A model generated the notes under the pieces. That model was not told where the DNA came from and made no database searches. It saw only the letters and a program-made list of their open reading frames with translations. Of a stretch of DNA of 64,000 nucleotides, positions 46,142 through 56,661 are shown piece by piece. The stretch's first letter is position 1, and each line of letters opens with the position of its first letter. This stretch comes from Limnanthes douglasii subsp. nivea (Eukaryota; Streptophyta; Magnoliopsida; Brassicales; Limnanthaceae). A program made the translations under genes and the position numbers. Location of the stretch: positions 65,744,352 through 65,808,351 of the forward strand of contig JAUPFV010000004.1 of the NCBI GenBank assembly GCA_036936605.1, written 5' to 3'.

Positions 46142-48972
46142 ATGAGAAGATATCCCAAATACAAAAGAACTAAACCCAGAAAACCAAGAACAGCAAAGAA
46201 ATCTCTCTTCCCTGGCTCTAGCAATCAAGTATTCGGTGCCTACGATTATTTTTGTATTGGAGAGAGAGCTGAAGAATACAGAGCAGCTGGGTTGATCTAC
46301 AATGGTCCTTACTCTTCCCTTACCACCTTCAAGTACGGTAACTTCGATCCCAATCTTGCTACTTCATCTCTAGCTTCAAACCCAGAATCTAACCAACAAC
46401 CTTTTCCTCCTCGAAATCAACCTACTTCTCCACCATTAAGACCTCATCGAAAATCTAAGGGTGTCACTTCTGACAAACCACAACCTGATAAAAATCCACA
46501 ACTCAAATCGCCTATCCCACACTTCGAAGCAACTAGGAAACTTCAACCCAAATCACTTACCCTTCAATCCGAAGCTGTTAAAGTTAAACCACGCAAAAAA
46601 TAAACCTTTCTAGCAATGGGTGATGATGCAGAGACTTCTTCTCCTCCCCCACAAGAAGTGGTTGACACTACACCAGAAAGTAGTCAACCAATTCTTATGA
46701 CTCAAACTGAGACTCAAATCCGAAGTCGTCCCGATGAAGCCACCGATGAGGACAATAACAAAGAAAATGATTCTGAAGCCACTGAATCTGATGCCGAAGG
46801 GGAATCCGAGGCTGACGGGGTAAACCCTCCAAAGAAAAGTCGAGGAAAGAAACCTCTTATTACAGTCCCTGAGGATGTTGCTGCTTTGGTTCAGAAAAAC
46901 CTTCAACCGCTTTGTCCTCAGTACATTCTTGCCCTAAAGAATGTATCCTATACTTACTACCTCGAATCAGAAAAAGAGGAACTCAGGAGACTATGGGGAT
47001 TAACAGATAACATGACTCTTCGACTACCAGTAGAAGGAGAAACACCTCTAAACTGTCAAAAGAACAAACTAGTAGTCTACCCTGAGCTCTTCAACTGGGG
47101 ACTTCGATTTCCCCTCGATCCAATGATTGTAAGGTACTTCGAAATTCTTAAGTTGTGCCCAACACAGGTTACCCCAAACCAACTATTCACTTTATTCTCC
47201 GCCATTATGGTGTCGAGGCTAGGAGGCATCCCTCTCGAAATAGAAGACTTCATCTCACTGACCAAACTCTCAAATGGGCCAGTTTTACCATTCTACTACC
47301 TAACGTTAGAGGATGATCTGAAGATTATCGATGACCTCCTCGAAGCTGATAAATTTTGGAAGAAGAGGTTTGTCTTTTTATCAGGAGCTTGGGAGAATGG
47401 TAAAGAGATTTCTGATGACAACCCCTCAAAACTTACTCTCACCTGGAGAGATAGCAGTAAGTGAATCATTACTGTATTGTTAACATTTTTAACTTATTAA
47501 GCCTAGCCAGATTAACGAAGTCTACTTATCTAACTGTTTATTCTCTTTTCAAAAATTCCGAGGAGATTCAAAGGTCGTCGAAAACTGCAAAAGTTATCTT
47601 CCAGAGAATGGCTGAATGGGCAGAGAAAGCCTGGGGAAATGGCTTTCACTCAGCCTTTATACCAATCAACTTCGTCAATAGCCATCTGTGGCGCATAACC
47701 TTGGGAGCTGACTTCCCTGAAGATCCGATGTCCCCCCCAGATCCCATCATAGCAGTCCAAAGAATACTCACACCAGATGGGAAAACCTATCTTCCCACTA
47801 GGAATCGAAGTGACAGTCACCTGCCACTGAAGAAGAAGGGAAAGCTAACCCTCAAAAAAGCCAACACAAGCAAGGCTAACCCTTCCACAACTTCGAAGCG
47901 TGCATGGAAACGAAAAATGCCTGCATCTCAACTTCCCCCAATATCTGAGGAGGATGAACCTGTTCTGAAAAAGAAAAAGAAAGAAGACACTACTCCAAAG
48001 AAGAAAAAGAGCAAGTCCGCCACTCCAAAGAAAAAGAACGAGGCTGACATACTCGAAGAGATACTGGCTTCCGAGGTGCATGGGAAAACTTTTATTGAAG
48101 AAAATCCTCAAGGGGGACTGGCACTAGGAGATAGCCAAATAGACGATTACCTTAACCTCGAAGATTTCAACTCAAGCGGGGATTTTGCATTCACTGGTGA
48201 AGGCTTTCAGCCTACCAAGACCATTCCATCAACTTCTCCTGGGGCTGCCATGGCTTCAATATCTAACGCAATTGTTCATGTTCATCACCACCCATCAAAC
48301 TTGCCCAATCCAGACAAATCCGATGAGGTAACTTTAATTCTTCGACCTTTTGATAACTTAAGTGCTGCAGCCAAAAAATTGTGTGAAGAAGTAAAAAATT
48401 CACATACACAATTGGAGCTCCTTGCACAAGAATTAATCAAGAGCAAAAAAGAAACAGAGTCTGAAAAGGCTTCAAAAAATGAAGCACTTTAAAAGTTCGA
48501 AGCTGAGAAAGGAAAACTTATTAAGGAACACAAAGAAAAAATCGATGCTCTGGAGACTTCTCATTGACTGACTCTTGAAAATCTAAATTCCCAACATTCT
48601 ACTGCTATTTCTGAGGCAAAGAAAAAATCTACCGAAGCTGAGAAACTTGTTAAAGAAATTCAAGAAAAGTTGGATAATTTCCAAACTCAATTGACTACGC
48701 TTCGAACAGGATTCGAGGAAGAAAAGAAAGTTGCCATCAAGAAAGCCGAAGCTGCTGTTGGCTCTGTGATGCTTGAAGGTATCAGAAAGGCTGAAATCGA
48801 TACAGCTAATAATCTTCTTCGAGAAATCCATGCTGCCTACCCAAGGCTAAACTTAACAGAATTTTGGAAGCAAGTCCCAGAGAAAGATCGTCCAAAAGAA
48901 GCATTCGAAGTACCATCAAGCTCTTCAGAAGAAAGTGACGCTTCTGACGGGTCATCGGAAGAAGAGGATTAA
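46142..48972 (+). pseudogene. E2 antisense gene (aORF), spliced, three stops
   Basis: One frame runs from ATG 46142 through 47456. An intron (donor GTAAGTG, likely acceptor CCTAG at 47506) leads to exon 2, which goes on to TAA after SSEEED (48970-48972). The protein has a basic start, an acidic linker, a conserved middle (LALKNVSYTYY, VVYPELFNWGLRFPLDPMIV, GAWENGKEI), then WAEKAWGNGFHSAF, a lysine-rich nuclear-signal-like block (KKKKKEDTTPKKKKSK), a long coiled coil and an acidic end. Single TAA/TGA codons at 46601, 48490 and about 48568 interrupt it. The middle resembles the plant transposon-associated Transposase_28-type region. The same gene is in E1. Its function is unknown. Confidence 0.85.
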
Positions 48973-49095
48973 TCAATAGTTTACATATGTCGTGTTTGTT
49001 TTTTGTGTGTTTTAATTAAGTAGTTTGTCCTTTTTTGTAAGCCTCACCTTTTATCCAATGAGACAATCAACTTTTTTAATATTTCAAATCTCTGG

Positions 49096-49299
49096 TGCAC
49101 TTATAAATTATGCCATCTCAAAAATTAGATGCACTTATAAAGCGTAGCACCTCGAAACTTAGATGCACTCAAAAGACGTGGCACCTCGAAAATTAGATGC
49201 ACTCATAAGACGTGGCACCTCGAAAATTAGATGCACTCATAAGACGCGGCACCTCGAAAATTAGATGCACTCATAAGACGTGGCACCTCGAAAATTTGG
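49096..49299. repeat. Six tandem 34-bp repeats at the 3' end of E2 pol/aORF
   Basis: Units start at exactly 34-bp spacing: 49096, 49130, 49164, 49198, 49232 and 49266. The consensus opens TGCACTCATAAGACGTGGCA and closes CCTCGAAAATTAGA. The left units are more diverged than the right ones. The array lies between the converging 3' ends of the antisense gene and pol. Tandem arrays in this part of Tat elements are known and can seed satellite DNA. Confidence 0.93.
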
Positions 49300-49528
49300 T
49301 TGTTTCTTCAAAGCTATTGCTTCGGAAAATTATTCTTGGTCAACTTTCAAAGATGATCAGTCTTTGCCAAGTCACCAAAATAATAAATCACTCATCATAC
49401 TAAACAACCAATGGCCAAAAGAAATTTTATTAAAAAATTCAATATTAACCAGACACCTCGTTAAAACCTTTCTGGGCCAACAGATAAGGAAAGAGTGTGC
49501 CTGTTTTACAAAAATTCGAAGTTCGATT

Positions 49529-52500
49529 TTACTCACAGTACAATTTCAAATGCTCTATATTCCAAGGGTGCTTGAGCATCCTCCCATCGCGATCAGACAA
49601 CCTGTAGGAACCTGGCTTGACCTTCATTTTGACTTCATAAGGACCATCCCAATTCGGAGCCAATTTTCCGAGGTGCTTATCCTTAGTATGAAGAAATACT
49701 TTTCGCAACACCCGATCGCCAACTTTGAATTCTCTCTTCTTAACTTTAGCATCGTATCTGCTTCTCATTAAGGTTTGATAATGAACCACATTTAAATGCA
49801 CTTTGACCCTTTTTTCCTCTAACAAATCAAGCTCAGCCCTTCTAGCTTCATCATTATCCACGTCGGAGTATCGTAATAACCTGTAGGAAGGCAATGTAGA
49901 TTCAGCAGGGCACACATCGTCCATTCCATACACCAAAGAGAAAGGAGTCTCCTTTGTGGCCTCTCTTAGGGTTATTCGATATGCCCACAACACTTCTTGA
50001 AGATAATTTGGCCATTTCCCTGCTGCTCCTGCCAAATTTTTCTTTAAACCCTCCAAAATAGATCTATTTGTAACTTCTACCTGCCCATTTGCTTGGGGGT
50101 GGAAAGGAGTAGAAAAGCATTGTTGTATTCCTTTCGAAGAGCAAAAAGAATCCATTTCTTTGTTATTAAATTGGGGACCGTTGTCCGTTGTTATTTTTCG
50201 AGGAACTCCAAAACGGTAGCAGATGTTACTTTGAATAAACTTGATTACATCCTTAGCTTTTGTCCCAGCTAAACGTTCTGCTTCTGCCCACTTCGAAAAA
50301 TAATCAACCGCAACAATAATCATCTGTCTTCCACCTGAAGCCATAGGTAATGGTCCTACTAAATCAATCCCCCACCTATCGAAAGGAACCGCCTCTGATA
50401 TTGCCATTAGGGGTACTGCTGGTTTATGTATTAAATTTGCATACCTCTGACAAGTATCACAGCTTCGAACTAATAATTTGGCATCCTGCAATATGGTAGG
50501 CCAGTAATACCCTGCCAACAATACCCTACGCGTTAAAGCTTTGAATCCACAATGAGCTGACCTATCTCCATCATGTAATTCAGATAGAATGTTTTGAGAC
50601 TCTTGCTTACTTAAACACCGTAACAAAGGTTTCGACGCAGATCTCCTGTACAATACCCCATCTAATACCACATAACCAAGAGCTTTATACTTTATTTTCT
50701 TGAGCAAGTGTTTATCAAGAGGTAATATTCCCTTCGAAATGAAGTTTAACAAATCAATCCTCCAATCACCTCGAACGAGCTTCGGATAATTTACTACCTC
50801 CTCAACAAATTCACATTGCTCAGAACTTGATATAATCGAGGGCAATGGTTGTGTTACAATCCATGGATATTCTTCAGAGTAAGCCATTGTTGCTAAAGAA
50901 TCAGCCCTTGTGTTGTTACCTCTTCGAATATGCTTCACCTCGACATTTTCAAATTGTGCCATCATACCTCGTAGCTCTTGCAAATACAAAACCAAACGAT
51001 CCTTTTTAGCTTCTGATACCCCTTTAACATGGTTAACTACCAACTGCGAATCTGTTTCTAAGCGCACGAATATTGCTCCACAAATCTTTGCTAACCGCAA
51101 CCCTGCTAGCACGGCTTCATATTCAGCTTCATTATTCGAAGCATGAAATCCAAATTTTATAGCTTGAAACATAAACTCCCCTGTTGGTGCCACCAATTCA
51201 ACTCCTGCACTCGACCCTTTATTACTGGATCCCCCGTCAGTTCGTATCGTCCACGTCGGATTCGTGTTCACCTTTTCACCATCTTTCTCATCGGGTCTGC
51301 TCGACTGGAACTCAACCAAGAAATCTGCTAAGGCTTGAGCTTTGATAGCTATTCTAGGAGAGAATAACACATCGAAATCTCCTAGTTCTACAGACCACTT
51401 AGTCATCCTTCCTGAGATATCTGGCTTTTGCAACACATTTTTCAATGGATATGAAGTTCGAACCACAATCGTATGTGCTTGGAAGTAAGGACGCATTTTT
51501 CTTGCTGCCACTACTATACATAGTGCCAATTTTTCGAGCTTCAAATATCGTTTCTCAGCATCAACCAAGCTTTTACTGACATAATAGACAGGCTTCGAAA
51601 CCCTCGCATCTTCACTAACCAGAACCGCACTTACTGCATAATCCGATACTGCTATATACAAAAATAATTGCTCACCCTTTCGAGGCTTTGATAATATTTC
51701 AGGAGAGGACAAAAGATTTTTGATCTTCACAAAAGCTTCTTCACAATCCGAAGTCCACTCAAAATTATTTGGTCGACGCAGCACCTGGAAAAAAGGCAAG
51801 CACTTATCTGAAAAACGAGAAATGAATCTGTTCAAAGCTGCTAACCTGCCCGTTAACATTTGCACTTCTTTGATATTCCGAGGCGAAGACATTGATATCA
51901 GAGCCTTCAACTGTTCTGGGTCCACTTCGATTCCTCTTTCACTAATCACGTACCCCAGAAACTTACCAGATCAGACTCCAAATGTACATTTTTCTGGGTT
52001 TAACTTCAATTGTATGACTCTGAGATTCAAAAACGTCTCTTCCAAATCATCAATGTGTTCATCATCACTTTTGCTCTTAACAAGCATATCATCGATGTAC
52101 ACTTCGATATTCCTCCCTATCTGTGAAGCAAACGCCTTATTCATCAGCCTCTGATATGTAGACCAAACATTTTTTAATCCAAACGGCATCACTCTATAAC
52201 AGTGTAAACCTCGATCGGTGATAAAAGTTGTGCTTTCTTCATCCTCTGGATTCATTCGAATCTGATTATACCCTGAAAATGCATCCATAAATGTCAAGAT
52301 TTTATTTCCAGAAGTTGAATCCACTAACTGGTCAATTCGAGGCACTGGAAAAGGATCTTTTGGGCAGGCTCTGTTTAAATCTGTGAAGTCTACACACATT
52401 CTCCATTTTCCGCTCTTCTTTTTCACCACCACAGGATTAGTCGTCCACCTCGGATAATTGGACTCCCTGATATGCCCCATCTTATACAATCGATCTACCT

Positions 52501-52834
52501 CAGCAACTATGGCCTCAGATTTCTCCAACGAAAAAGCTCTTATTTTTTGAATTATCGGCTTGATCTTTGGATCCACTGCCAAGCTATGACATATGATATC
52601 ACTTGGGACCCCCACTACATCCTCGGACCTCCAAGCAAATACATCCAAATCCTCAGACAAAAAATTCAACAATTTTTCTCGCATTGATGAAGACAACAAA
52701 GTCCCAATTCGAAGTACCCTGCCATTATTGAAAACATATTCTTCTATTTCTTCACTGACCACCACAGAACTCGGGGTTGACCTCGGATCATCAATTCCCT
52801 CATCTGTACCACCAGAAGACAACCCCCCAAACTG
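49529..52834 (-). CDS. E2 pol: RT, RNase H, archaeal-type RNase H, integrase
   Basis: The RT part (52834-51971) includes WRMCVDFTDLNRACPKDPFP, FMDAFSGYNQI and the active site YIDDM. One TGA (51971-51973) after TFGV replaces the Arg expected before SGKFLGY. The rest (to 49529, 806 codons) holds RNase H (KPVYYVSKSLVDAEKRY), the archaeal-type RNase H (RTDGGSSNKGS, NNEAEYEAV, ADSLATMAYS), the integrase HHCC (CDTCQRY), the DDE core (GIDLVGP, TTDNGPQFNN, GQVEVTNR) and a C-terminal part ending HPWNIEHLKLYCE. The frame opens directly after the TAG that closes gag-protease. It copies element RNA and inserts the DNA into chromosomes. Only one stop lies inside, so it was active recently. Confidence 0.93.
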
Positions 52835-54610
52835 CTAATTCTCCATCGGATCATCAGTACTTTTGCCACGTAGTCTAAACGCAGCAGCGTAACACTCTCT
52901 TGCCACCTTTTGATCACTTCGAACTACGCCGACTCGATCCTCGATCACATACTTCAAACATTGATGAACCATAAAGACTATAGCATGCATTTTAGCCAGC
53001 CACGACCTTCCAAAAATAGCGTTGTAGCTCGATGGAAAATCTACCACCATAAAAATTACTTGTACTTTCTTTTTGAAAGGCCCCTTTCCCAAAGAAATCT
53101 CACCTTCGAACTCCCCTATCACATTTGCTGTTGCGCCAGTAAACCCAATGATAGTTCTCTCTGACCTTTCTATTCGAGGCGGAGCGGTTAATCTATCATA
53201 TGTTAACTTGAACAACACATTAGCAGAGCTCCCGGTATCAATTAACACTCGTCGAATCTCCACCCCGCATACTTCTGCTCCTATGACCACTGCACCTTCA
53301 TGTGGCCCAGTAATTCCTCTCAAGTCATCCCCATCGAAAATTATAAAGGGAACATCCTTCTTGTTGCTTAGGTACGCCGATGCTCCTCCCTCAATTTGAC
53401 GCGTTAAATTCACTATATGTCTCTTCCTCGAATTATTAGTGTTGTTAGTCATTGAATCTCCCCCAAATATTGTCAGTGACTCAAAGAAGGCACACAAATC
53501 TCGAACACGTCCCTGACGCATCGGCTCATCCACTGACATCAACAATAATCGGCTAGGGTCTGGGTCGACATATTCCGAAGCCACATCAAACTCATCACCT
53601 ACAGCATCTAAAATCATCAGTGCAATTTCCTGCTTAGAATTAGGATTACCAATTTTCTGAGTTACAGCTTTAGCATTCTTTTTGACATACTCCAGCAACT
53701 TTCCATTTTCTATCAGAATCTGTATCTCTTTCTTCAAAGCAATACAATCATTCGTATCATGTCCAACATCATCATGATACCTGCAGAACTTGTTATTGCG
53801 TTCCTCTCTTGGCCTATTAATCGCTGGTGGCTTTCTGAAATTTACTGTTCCCCTGGTTTTCTCATATATCGAAGCCACACTTTCAGTCAAATCCGCATAA
53901 TATTCTGGTCTTACCCACACATTCGATCTGGATCTGAACTGTTGTTGATTATTAGAGTTGTGCTGATTATAACCCCCTTGGTACGAGCTCGAAGAACCTC
54001 CTCGATTAGAAACATTTTGGTTAGCCCTCGGGCGCGATGAGTTATTGTTCGAAGTGTTCACTTGACTATTCCCTTTCTGAATAGTACTGCCTCCTCCTCG
54101 AACCCGCGTCGACTCTTCGACTTTGATCTGATCTTCAATCTGAGCCATGAGAGCTCCAAATGTTAATGCCCTACGCCTCGTAGTCTCATCTGCTAAATCT
54201 CCTGGCAACAGTCCTTGTCTAAACGCTGCCATATCCACCGCCTCTTCACAATCATCTAATCCAGCTTTTGTTGTCACAAATCTTTTGGTATAATCCTTTA
54301 ACTTTTCTCCCACAGCTTGCTTGCATTGTATTATCGTATCCCCATTAGCTCTCATTTCTTTGCTTCCCACAAACTGTCTTCGAAAAGTTGTGTAGAAGCC
54401 TCTAAATTTTGCAATTGACTCCTTAGGAATCTTGTTGTACCATTTGAGTGCAGTTCCCTTGAATGTCTGAGAGAATGCTCTACACACCAATTTATCGTCG
54501 TCTTCGAAATTAGTCATATAGTTTTTGAATTGTTCTATATGATCATCGGGATCTTGAGTTCCATCAAACTTATCAATTTTGGAAATGTCAAACCGCCTCG
54601 GAAGCGGCAC
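52835..54610 (-). CDS. E2 gag core, zinc knuckle and aspartic protease
   Basis: This open frame of 591 codons starts MPLPRRFDISKIDKFDGTQD. The Gag core has FKNYMTNFEDDDKLVCRAFS and LKWYNKIP. A basic glycine/asparagine-rich linker follows. The knuckle reads CRYHDDVGHDTNDC. The protease has LIDTGSSANVLF, and the FGRSWLAKMHA segment stands near the end. The frame closes at TAG (52835-52837), with CAG TTT next, and the following codons stay in frame with RT. Gag builds the particle and the protease matures it. True translation probably starts further upstream (55269). Confidence 0.92.
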   Translation of the reverse strand: MPLPRRFDISKIDKFDGTQDPDDHIEQFKNYMTNFEDDDKLVCRAFSQTFKGTALKWYNKIPKESIAKFRGFYTTFRRQFVGSKEMRANGDTIIQCKQAVGEKLKDYTKRFVTTKAGLDDCEEAVDMAAFRQGLLPGDLADETTRRRALTFGALMAQIEDQIKVEESTRVRGGGSTIQKGNSQVNTSNNNSSRPRANQNVSNRGGSSSSYQGGYNQHNSNNQQQFRSRSNVWVRPEYYADLTESVASIYEKTRGTVNFRKPPAINRPREERNNKFCRYHDDVGHDTNDCIALKKEIQILIENGKLLEYVKKNAKAVTQKIGNPNSKQEIALMILDAVGDEFDVASEYVDPDPSRLLLMSVDEPMRQGRVRDLCAFFESLTIFGGDSMTNNTNNSRKRHIVNLTRQIEGGASAYLSNKKDVPFIIFDGDDLRGITGPHEGAVVIGAEVCGVEIRRVLIDTGSSANVLFKLTYDRLTAPPRIERSERTIIGFTGATANVIGEFEGEISLGKGPFKKKVQVIFMVVDFPSSYNAIFGRSWLAKMHAIVFMVHQCLKYVIEDRVGVVRSDQKVARECYAAAFRLRGKSTDDPMEN

Positions 54611-54642
54611 AATCTAATCTACCTGATCAACGGTGAGTCCCT

Positions 54643-55269
54643 CTAGTCAACTCCTTGAACATATTGGTCTTCGTTTCTCATTCCCACAGTAACATATAAA
54701 CTTGACTCACCTTCATATTTTCGAGGCGAATATTTCCGAGGCGAATATTTCTGAGGTGAATATACTCGCCTTTCCTTCTTTTGCTTTCCTTGCTTATACT
54801 CCTTAGCTGGCCGGAGTTCATATCCTCCTCCTCTTGAATGGCCTCGAGAATGTTCGTACCTCGGTGTTTCATCTGACTCCAAATTTTCGAAATCCTCTTC
54901 ATCACTAGATTCCACATACTGTCGCTTCTGCAATTTTTCTTTTCTTTTTATTCCACTATACTCTTTTTTTCATTCAAAATGTGTTTTACGTTGTTCGTAT
55001 TGAACGTCGCCGTCGTCATTCGACGGATCCGACTGATCATCTTGATCGCCTCTTGCTATTCTAGATCTAAGTCTAGCGCCATTATTATTTTCCTTCTTTT
55101 TAACCAATTCATCAAGCTCTGCCACCTTTCTTATCATCTCATTCATTTTACCTTCGAAATCAAATTGGCTTGATTGAGTTGGAATTGACTTACCTGCCTC
55201 TTGCAGATCAAATTTCAATGTTTCCATAGCCTTCCGAACAGACAGATTGTCACCTTCTTCTGAATTCAT
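54643..55269 (-). pseudogene. E2 gag amino-terminal extension
   Basis: Two open segments in the same frame (55269-54970, MNSEEGDNLSVRK; and 54933-54643, with YSPQKYSPRKYSPRKY) precede the Gag core. A TGA (54970-54972) lies between them. A stop and a frame change separate the second from the core at 54610. The charged, lysine-rich and SPRKY-repeat composition fits the variable start of Tat Gag. The ATG at 55269 is the first long one after the primer site, so it is the probable Gag start. Confidence 0.65.
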
Positions 55270-55392
55270 CTCCGATCAGCGAAAAACTAAACAAAATATT
55301 CCAGAAAACGAAAAGAAACTCGAACGAAAAGCTTCAGAAAACGAAAAAACTCGAGACTCGATTTTTTATCTATCGATCAAGGTATCTTCGTC

Positions 55393-55409
55393 CCCTCTTT
55401 CTAGCGCCA
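55393..55409 (-). other. E2 primer-binding site
   Basis: On the minus strand this reads TGGCGCTAGAAAGAGGG, three bases inside the 5' LTR. TGGCGC starts are common for gypsy primer sites. The tRNA was not assigned. Confidence 0.65.
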
Positions 55410-55412
55410 ATT

Positions 55413-55672
55413 TGGTAAGAATAAAAGTTGATTTGAGAAAGTAAAGAACACAAGTATCCACAAAGAGAATTTTAGGTAGTGAAAGTAATATCTTGCTTCT
55501 GATCATTTCATAGGCTGAGTAAGTTAGTTAGAAAAACAGTTACATAGAGGAATATTTACAATTCAGCCCCTATCTTTCTTATAAGGCTTAATTTTACTCT
55601 ATATTAATAGAACTTATCAATTAAGTCCTTATTAATTACATTTAGGTCCTTAAAGGATATATTTCCTTATCA
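55413..55672 (-). repeat. 5' LTR of E2
   Basis: At 260 bp it is 32 bp shorter than the 3' LTR. The gap lies at CATAGG/CTGAG, exactly between two ATAGG copies seen in the long LTR, which fits a microhomology deletion. Otherwise the two LTRs are nearly identical. Confidence 0.95.
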
Positions 55673-55834
55673 GTAGCCGCAGGAAGAGGCTAGGGTTTTG
55701 TGTTTATTAAAAATGTTCCTTTTTTTTTATTAATGCATTAGAGATGTAATTCAAGAATTGACCAATAAGGCTCTCAATATATAGAGAACTTAGAGGCCTA
55801 TACAAGGAAACTTAATACACTTAATATTCTAACA
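55673..55834 (-). repeat. Copia 3' LTR, right piece
   Basis: It continues the LTR from CCGCAGGAAGAGGC to TATTCTAACA and matches 60325-60484. Its first five bases, GTAGC, are the E2 target duplication. Confidence 0.92.
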
Positions 55835-56052
55835 CCCCCCCCCCCCTCAAGTTGTGTAGTGGGATCACCAATACCCAACTTGGATAAAACTGATGCGAAT
55901 GTTCTTGCAGCAACCGCTTTTGTCAGGATGTCTGCCAGTTGGTTATCGTATCTAACAAACGGAAGTTCGACTGTCCCATCTTCAATCTTTTCTTTTATGA
56001 AGTGCCTATCTATTTCAACGTGCTTTGTTCTATCGTGCCATACCGGGTTCTC

Positions 56053-56631
56053 TTAAATCTTAATCGCAACTTTATTATCGCACATTAACTGAGTTGGACA
56101 CTTCAGAGGGGATCCAATATCTTTCATTATCTTCTTTAACCAAAGTATCTCGGTAGTCCCCTTAACGATTCCTCTAAATTCTGATTCAGCACTTGACAGT
56201 GATACTACTTTCTGTTTCTTACTCCTCCAAGTCACCAAGTTACCTCCAAGAAGAGTAAAGTAGCCAGCAGTTGATCGTTTATCGTTAGGATTCCCTCCCC
56301 AATCAGCATCTGTGAATACTTCAACATCAAGGTGTCCATTTTTCTTAAAAATTATGCCTCTTCCTGGTGTTCCTTTGAGATATCGAATAATCCTCATTAC
56401 TGCCTCCATATGGTGTTCCTGAGGATGATGCATGAACTGACTAACTACTCCTACCGCGTATGCAATGTCGGGTCGAGTGTGAGCCAGGTAAATCAATTTT
56501 CCCACCAACCTTTGGTACCTTTCTTTATTCGCTGGTCTGGCCCCTTCAATTATCTTTAGTTTGTGATTCACAACCATAGGAGTGTCATTTGGTTTGCAAT
56601 CCACCATGCCAACTTCAGCTAATAAATCCAA
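56053..56631 (-). pseudogene. Copia RNase H domain
   Basis: It has all Ty1/copia RNase H marks: TPMVVNHKL, YQRLVGKLIYLAHTRPDIAY, TDADWGGNPNDKRSTAGY, TWRSKKQKVVSLSSAESEF and MCDNKVAIKI. A stop after KIAIKI-type codons (TAA at 56053-56055) and one just before this segment break the polyprotein. It removes RNA during reverse transcription. Confidence 0.92.
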
Positions 56632-56661
56632 TATATATTTATGTTGGGAGATATAAATCCC

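Larger units (their letters stand above)
45284..55672 (-). mobile_element. E2: young Ty3/gypsy element, Tat lineage, with antisense gene
   Basis: This is a complete element of about 10.4 kb inserted in the copia 3' LTR, with a perfect 5-bp duplication GTAGC (45279-45283 and 55673-55677). It reads on the minus strand: 5' LTR at 55413-55672, primer site, Gag, protease, RT, RNase H, archaeal-type RNase H and integrase, then an antisense gene and the 3' LTR. The LTRs differ by about four substitutions and one 32-bp gap by eye, so the insertion is recent. Only a few stops are present, some perhaps functional. Two RNase H domains and the antisense gene identify the Tat lineage. Confidence 0.95.

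Noticed and set aside
49096..49299. CRISPR-like regular spacing
   Set aside because: The 34-bp units are directly adjacent with no unique spacers, in a plant retrotransposon. It is a simple tandem array.
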